In this document: positions 23,987 through 25,774 of the stretch, in pieces
Position numbering within the stretch: position 1 is the first letter of the stretch
Layout of the letters: each line of letters starts with the position of its first letter
DNA from: Nitrospirota bacterium
GTDB lineage: Bacteria; Nitrospirota; Nitrospiria; Nitrospirales; Nitrospiraceae
DNA: 25,774 nucleotides
Direction of reading: 5' to 3'
Assembly: GCA_016222925.1 (NCBI GenBank)
Contig: JACRQB010000047.1
Location: 1 to 25,774, forward strand
Translations under genes and position numbers: made by a program
Notes under the pieces: generated by a model
Told to the model about the DNA's origin: nothing
The model's database searches: none
Seen by the model: only the letters and a program-made list of their open reading frames with translations

Positions 23987-24847
23987 ATGCCGCGGGTGAA
24001 AAGTCTTCCGACCGGAATCGAGGACAGTCTCGTGGAGGCTATCGAACGGCTGGACCAACCGGACATCCACCGTGCCTATTGGGACCAGAACGAGTTTGTC
24101 CTGCTCGAAGGGCTGATCCCCAGGTCGGTGATTGAGGCGTGCCTGCTCGAGATCGAACAGGTTGAGCCGGACATCCATCGGAATTACGTGCCCGGCCACA
24201 AGCAGGGAGGCAGCGTCAGCTCCTACGTCATTCGTGAAAAAGCGCCGGCCATGTTGGCGTTGTATCGGTCGTCGGCGCTCCGGACGTTCTTCAGCCGGCT
24301 GGTCGACGCTCCCCTCATGCTCTGTCCCGAAGACGATCCGCATGCCTGCGCGTTGTATTACTACACGAAGCCAGGCGACCACATCGGCTTTCACTATGAC
24401 ACGTCCTACTACAAAGGGGCCCGCTATACGGTTCTCATCGGCCTGGTCGAGCAATCCGAGCATTGCCGGTTGGTGGCGCGGGTGCATAAGGGTAAGGCTC
24501 CCACTGAGATCAGTGAAACCCGCATCCCCATGGAGCCGGGAACGATGGTCGTCTTCAACGGCGACAAGCTCTGGCACGCCGTCACACCGCTTGGTGCTCA
24601 GGAACGGCGGGTGATCTTGACTCTGCAATACGTGACGGACCAGCGGATGGGGCCGCTGAAAAAATTGTTTTCCAACATGAAGGATGCGTTTGCCTACTTC
24701 GGGCCGGCCGCGCTCATGCACAGGCCTAAGTCCAAGCAGACATCGATCAACGACCGCGCGATGATCCGGTCCGACATCATGATCGATCATCCGACGCTAC
24801 AATTTCTCGCGGGAGCATGGAGTGCGTCTCACGATCGCGATTCCTGA
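23987..24847 (+). CDS. Fe(II)/2-oxoglutarate-dependent dioxygenase
   Basis: A 286-residue cytoplasmic protein of the double-stranded beta-helix oxygenase class, which uses Fe(II), O2 and 2-oxoglutarate, generally to hydroxylate a substrate. The iron triad is H136-x-D138 (GFHYDTSY) and H197 (KLWHAVTPL), and R207 or R208, ten residues later, would bind the 2-oxoglutarate carboxylate. D138 is kept, so it is a hydroxylase type rather than a halogenase, where that residue is Gly or Ala. Residues 30-60 (FVLLEGLIPRSVIEACLLEI) match the helix at the start of phytanoyl/prolyl-hydroxylase-like enzymes. GGAAGAGGTGA lies upstream of the ATG. It follows the copper protein by 65 bases. The substrate is unknown. 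Confidence 0.82.
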   Translation: MPRVKSLPTGIEDSLVEAIERLDQPDIHRAYWDQNEFVLLEGLIPRSVIEACLLEIEQVEPDIHRNYVPGHKQGGSVSSYVIREKAPAMLALYRSSALRTFFSRLVDAPLMLCPEDDPHACALYYYTKPGDHIGFHYDTSYYKGARYTVLIGLVEQSEHCRLVARVHKGKAPTEISETRIPMEPGTMVVFNGDKLWHAVTPLGAQERRVILTLQYVTDQRMGPLKKLFSNMKDAFAYFGPAALMHRPKSKQTSINDRAMIRSDIMIDHPTLQFLAGAWSASHDRDS

Positions 24848-25322
24848 AGCACAGGTGGTCGAAGCCCCGACTTTGCTGCGGATAGTCCGGATGGCGCCGG
24901 CCTGTGACATTGAGGCTGGTGAACAGGGGGCGGCGTACGTGGCAGTCTTCGAGGATTTCCCCAAATCGGTCGAGATCGTCGTACGACTGATTGAGGAGGC
25001 TTGGGACCTGCGCGACGTTCAGATCACGCTCGGAGTGAGGCCGGTGGTGAGCCGGATAAACTTTTATGTTGCCCTCCTCTGTTATCGCGGCAGTCTCGGT
25101 GTGCCGGATGCGGAAGCCTACTGCTTTCAGCAGGCGGCCAAAGTAGGGACCGATGGAGGATGTCCGGATCGATCGTGTCTGTCCCATTGTCACTGTCGCG
25201 CCATCAGGGTGCGTCTCCGATGCCGGTTCAGTTCATGGATATGGCGCGCGCGGCAGAAGTGGACTGGTGTCCGAACCTCCGCATCGCGAAGTCCGATGCG
25301 TGAGCTGTCACGTGACGGTTAA
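24822..25322 (+). CDS. hypothetical protein overlapping the dioxygenase gene
   Basis: A 166-residue frame starting with GTG at 24822, six bases after GGGAG and overlapping the dioxygenase 3' end by 26 bases, which suggests translational coupling. Residues 1-110 read as an ordinary alpha/beta protein (LTIAIPEAQVVEAPTLLRIV, FEDFPKSVEIVVRLIEEAWD). Cysteines then cluster (GGCPDRSCLSHCHC, residues about 113-126), possibly a metal site. Beyond about residue 125 the composition becomes Arg/Trp-rich and unlike a natural end, and another frame looks more protein-like there (PVQFMDMARAAEVDWCPNL, ending at 25303). A frameshift near 25150-25200 may be present. I recognise no family. Confidence 0.45.
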   Translation: MRLTIAIPEAQVVEAPTLLRIVRMAPACDIEAGEQGAAYVAVFEDFPKSVEIVVRLIEEAWDLRDVQITLGVRPVVSRINFYVALLCYRGSLGVPDAEAYCFQQAAKVGTDGGCPDRSCLSHCHCRAIRVRLRCRFSSWIWRARQKWTGVRTSASRSPMRELSRDG

Positions 25323-25439
25323 GCGAGGCCAAGATCAGGCGTTCGCGTTTCTTGTGTCTGTTGATCGGTGAGGACGTGCGGAATTACTTATTCACCAAGC
25401 TGATGCCTCGGGCCGGAGGGTGTTTGTCGGCTGACCGCT

Positions 25440-25461
25440 CGAGGAGGGGCCGTGCTCCTCG
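25440..25461 (+). repeat. hairpin upstream of the last gene
   Basis: CGAGGAG (25440-25446) and CTCCTCG (25455-25461) form a 7-bp perfect stem around an 8-base loop, 25 bases before the start codon at 25487. No T-run follows. It could lie in the mRNA leader. The surrounding stretch 25323-25486 shows no gene. Confidence 0.35.
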
Positions 25462-25486
25462 ATGCGTAACCAGGGAGGGGGGTATC

Positions 25487-25774
25487 ATGCAGGTTCAGAA
25501 GAGCAGGAGGAAGATCGGGGTGTGGACTGTCGTAGTGTCACTCGCCGCGACGTTCGCCCTTGGTAGTGTGTTACCGGTTTTGGCTGAGGATACGACGGCG
25601 ACCGGAAACCGCGTGTTCTTTCGCGGGGGCTACGCCCATTTGGATATTAACCGGGGCGGTCAGTTGTTCACCGACGGGCATGGCGCGGCGGGGCGGAATG
25701 ATGCAAACAATGGGTACTATGTCGGCGGCGGAACGGATCTCATGGTGACCAAAGATTTGTGGGGCATGATGGCG
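25487..25774 (+). CDS. exported outer-membrane beta-barrel-like protein (3' end outside window)
   Basis: An open frame of 96 codons running off the window. The ATG at 25487 follows GGGAGGGGGG, a strong ribosome site. Residues 1-34 form a signal peptide: basic MQVQKSRRK, hydrophobic VVVSLAATFALGSVL, and a cleavage site after VLA (before EDTT). The mature start alternates glycine and aromatic residues (RVFFRGGYAHLDINRGG, GYYVGGGTDLMV), as in OmpA-like or porin-like outer-membrane barrels. Without the rest, function and family cannot be fixed. It is preceded by a small hairpin and may be a separate transcript from the oxygenase genes. Confidence 0.6.
   Translation, partial: MQVQKSRRKIGVWTVVVSLAATFALGSVLPVLAEDTTATGNRVFFRGGYAHLDINRGGQLFTDGHGAAGRNDANNGYYVGGGTDLMVTKDLWGMMA

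Noticed and set aside
23885..24790. long reverse frame of 301 codons opposite the dioxygenase
   Set aside because: The forward frame has the full iron-binding triad; the reverse frame has no recognisable motif.
1..25774. CRISPR array
   Set aside because: No regularly spaced direct repeats were seen anywhere in the window.

Overview
The window looks like chromosome of a Nitrospira-type bacterium (Nitrospirota). This is an inference from gene content and style: moderately GC-rich, many sigma-54 regulators and PAS kinases, complex I and Fe-S genes beside single-copy housekeeping genes, and small repeats between genes. No marker in the window proves the genus.

Positions 1-3204 carry a forward set of redox and pterin genes: the 3' part of nuoF, a 2Fe-2S ferredoxin, an A-type Fe-S carrier, then after a strong terminator a 6-pyruvoyl-tetrahydropterin synthase homologue and GTP cyclohydrolase I. 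A reverse alpha/beta hydrolase (3237-4031) is divergent from rarA (4145-5440). A small PilZ-domain gene with an apparently leaderless promoter follows. A nested palindromic element (5915-6130) separates it from a convergent ABC-F ATPase gene.

Positions 8100-11218 hold tRNA-Ala(GGC), a complete 1.4-kb insertion sequence with a 16-bp target duplication, and purA. The insertion lies exactly against the -35 box of the purA promoter, and that promoter is followed at once by an intrinsic terminator in the purA leader. Next is a fossil IS30-type transposase (about 11330-11920), a Wzx-like flippase, a 565-bp gap with gene-like fragments, and an asparagine-synthetase-like protein, which together suggest a surface-polysaccharide or related modification locus. 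tRNA-Lys(TTT) and a frameshifted HesB/IscA-like gene without the usual cysteines come after.

Positions 16492-22251 are a signalling block: an NtrC-type response regulator, a membrane-bound triple-PAS histidine kinase, a single-domain receiver and a second sigma-54 activator with a cysteine-rich PAS-like input domain. A good sigma-54 promoter precedes the last two genes. A 690-bp gap then holds a candidate structured RNA with a terminator.

The right end (22938-25774) holds a secreted protein whose histidine/methionine pattern matches the two copper sites of peptidylglycine alpha-hydroxylating monooxygenase, an Fe(II)/2-oxoglutarate dioxygenase, an unrecognised overlapping gene, and the start of an exported beta-barrel-like protein cut by the window end. 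The most interesting points are the PHM-like copper protein beside an Fe(II) dioxygenase, the IS/attenuator arrangement at purA, the candidate RNA at 22701-22816 and the nested palindromic repeat.
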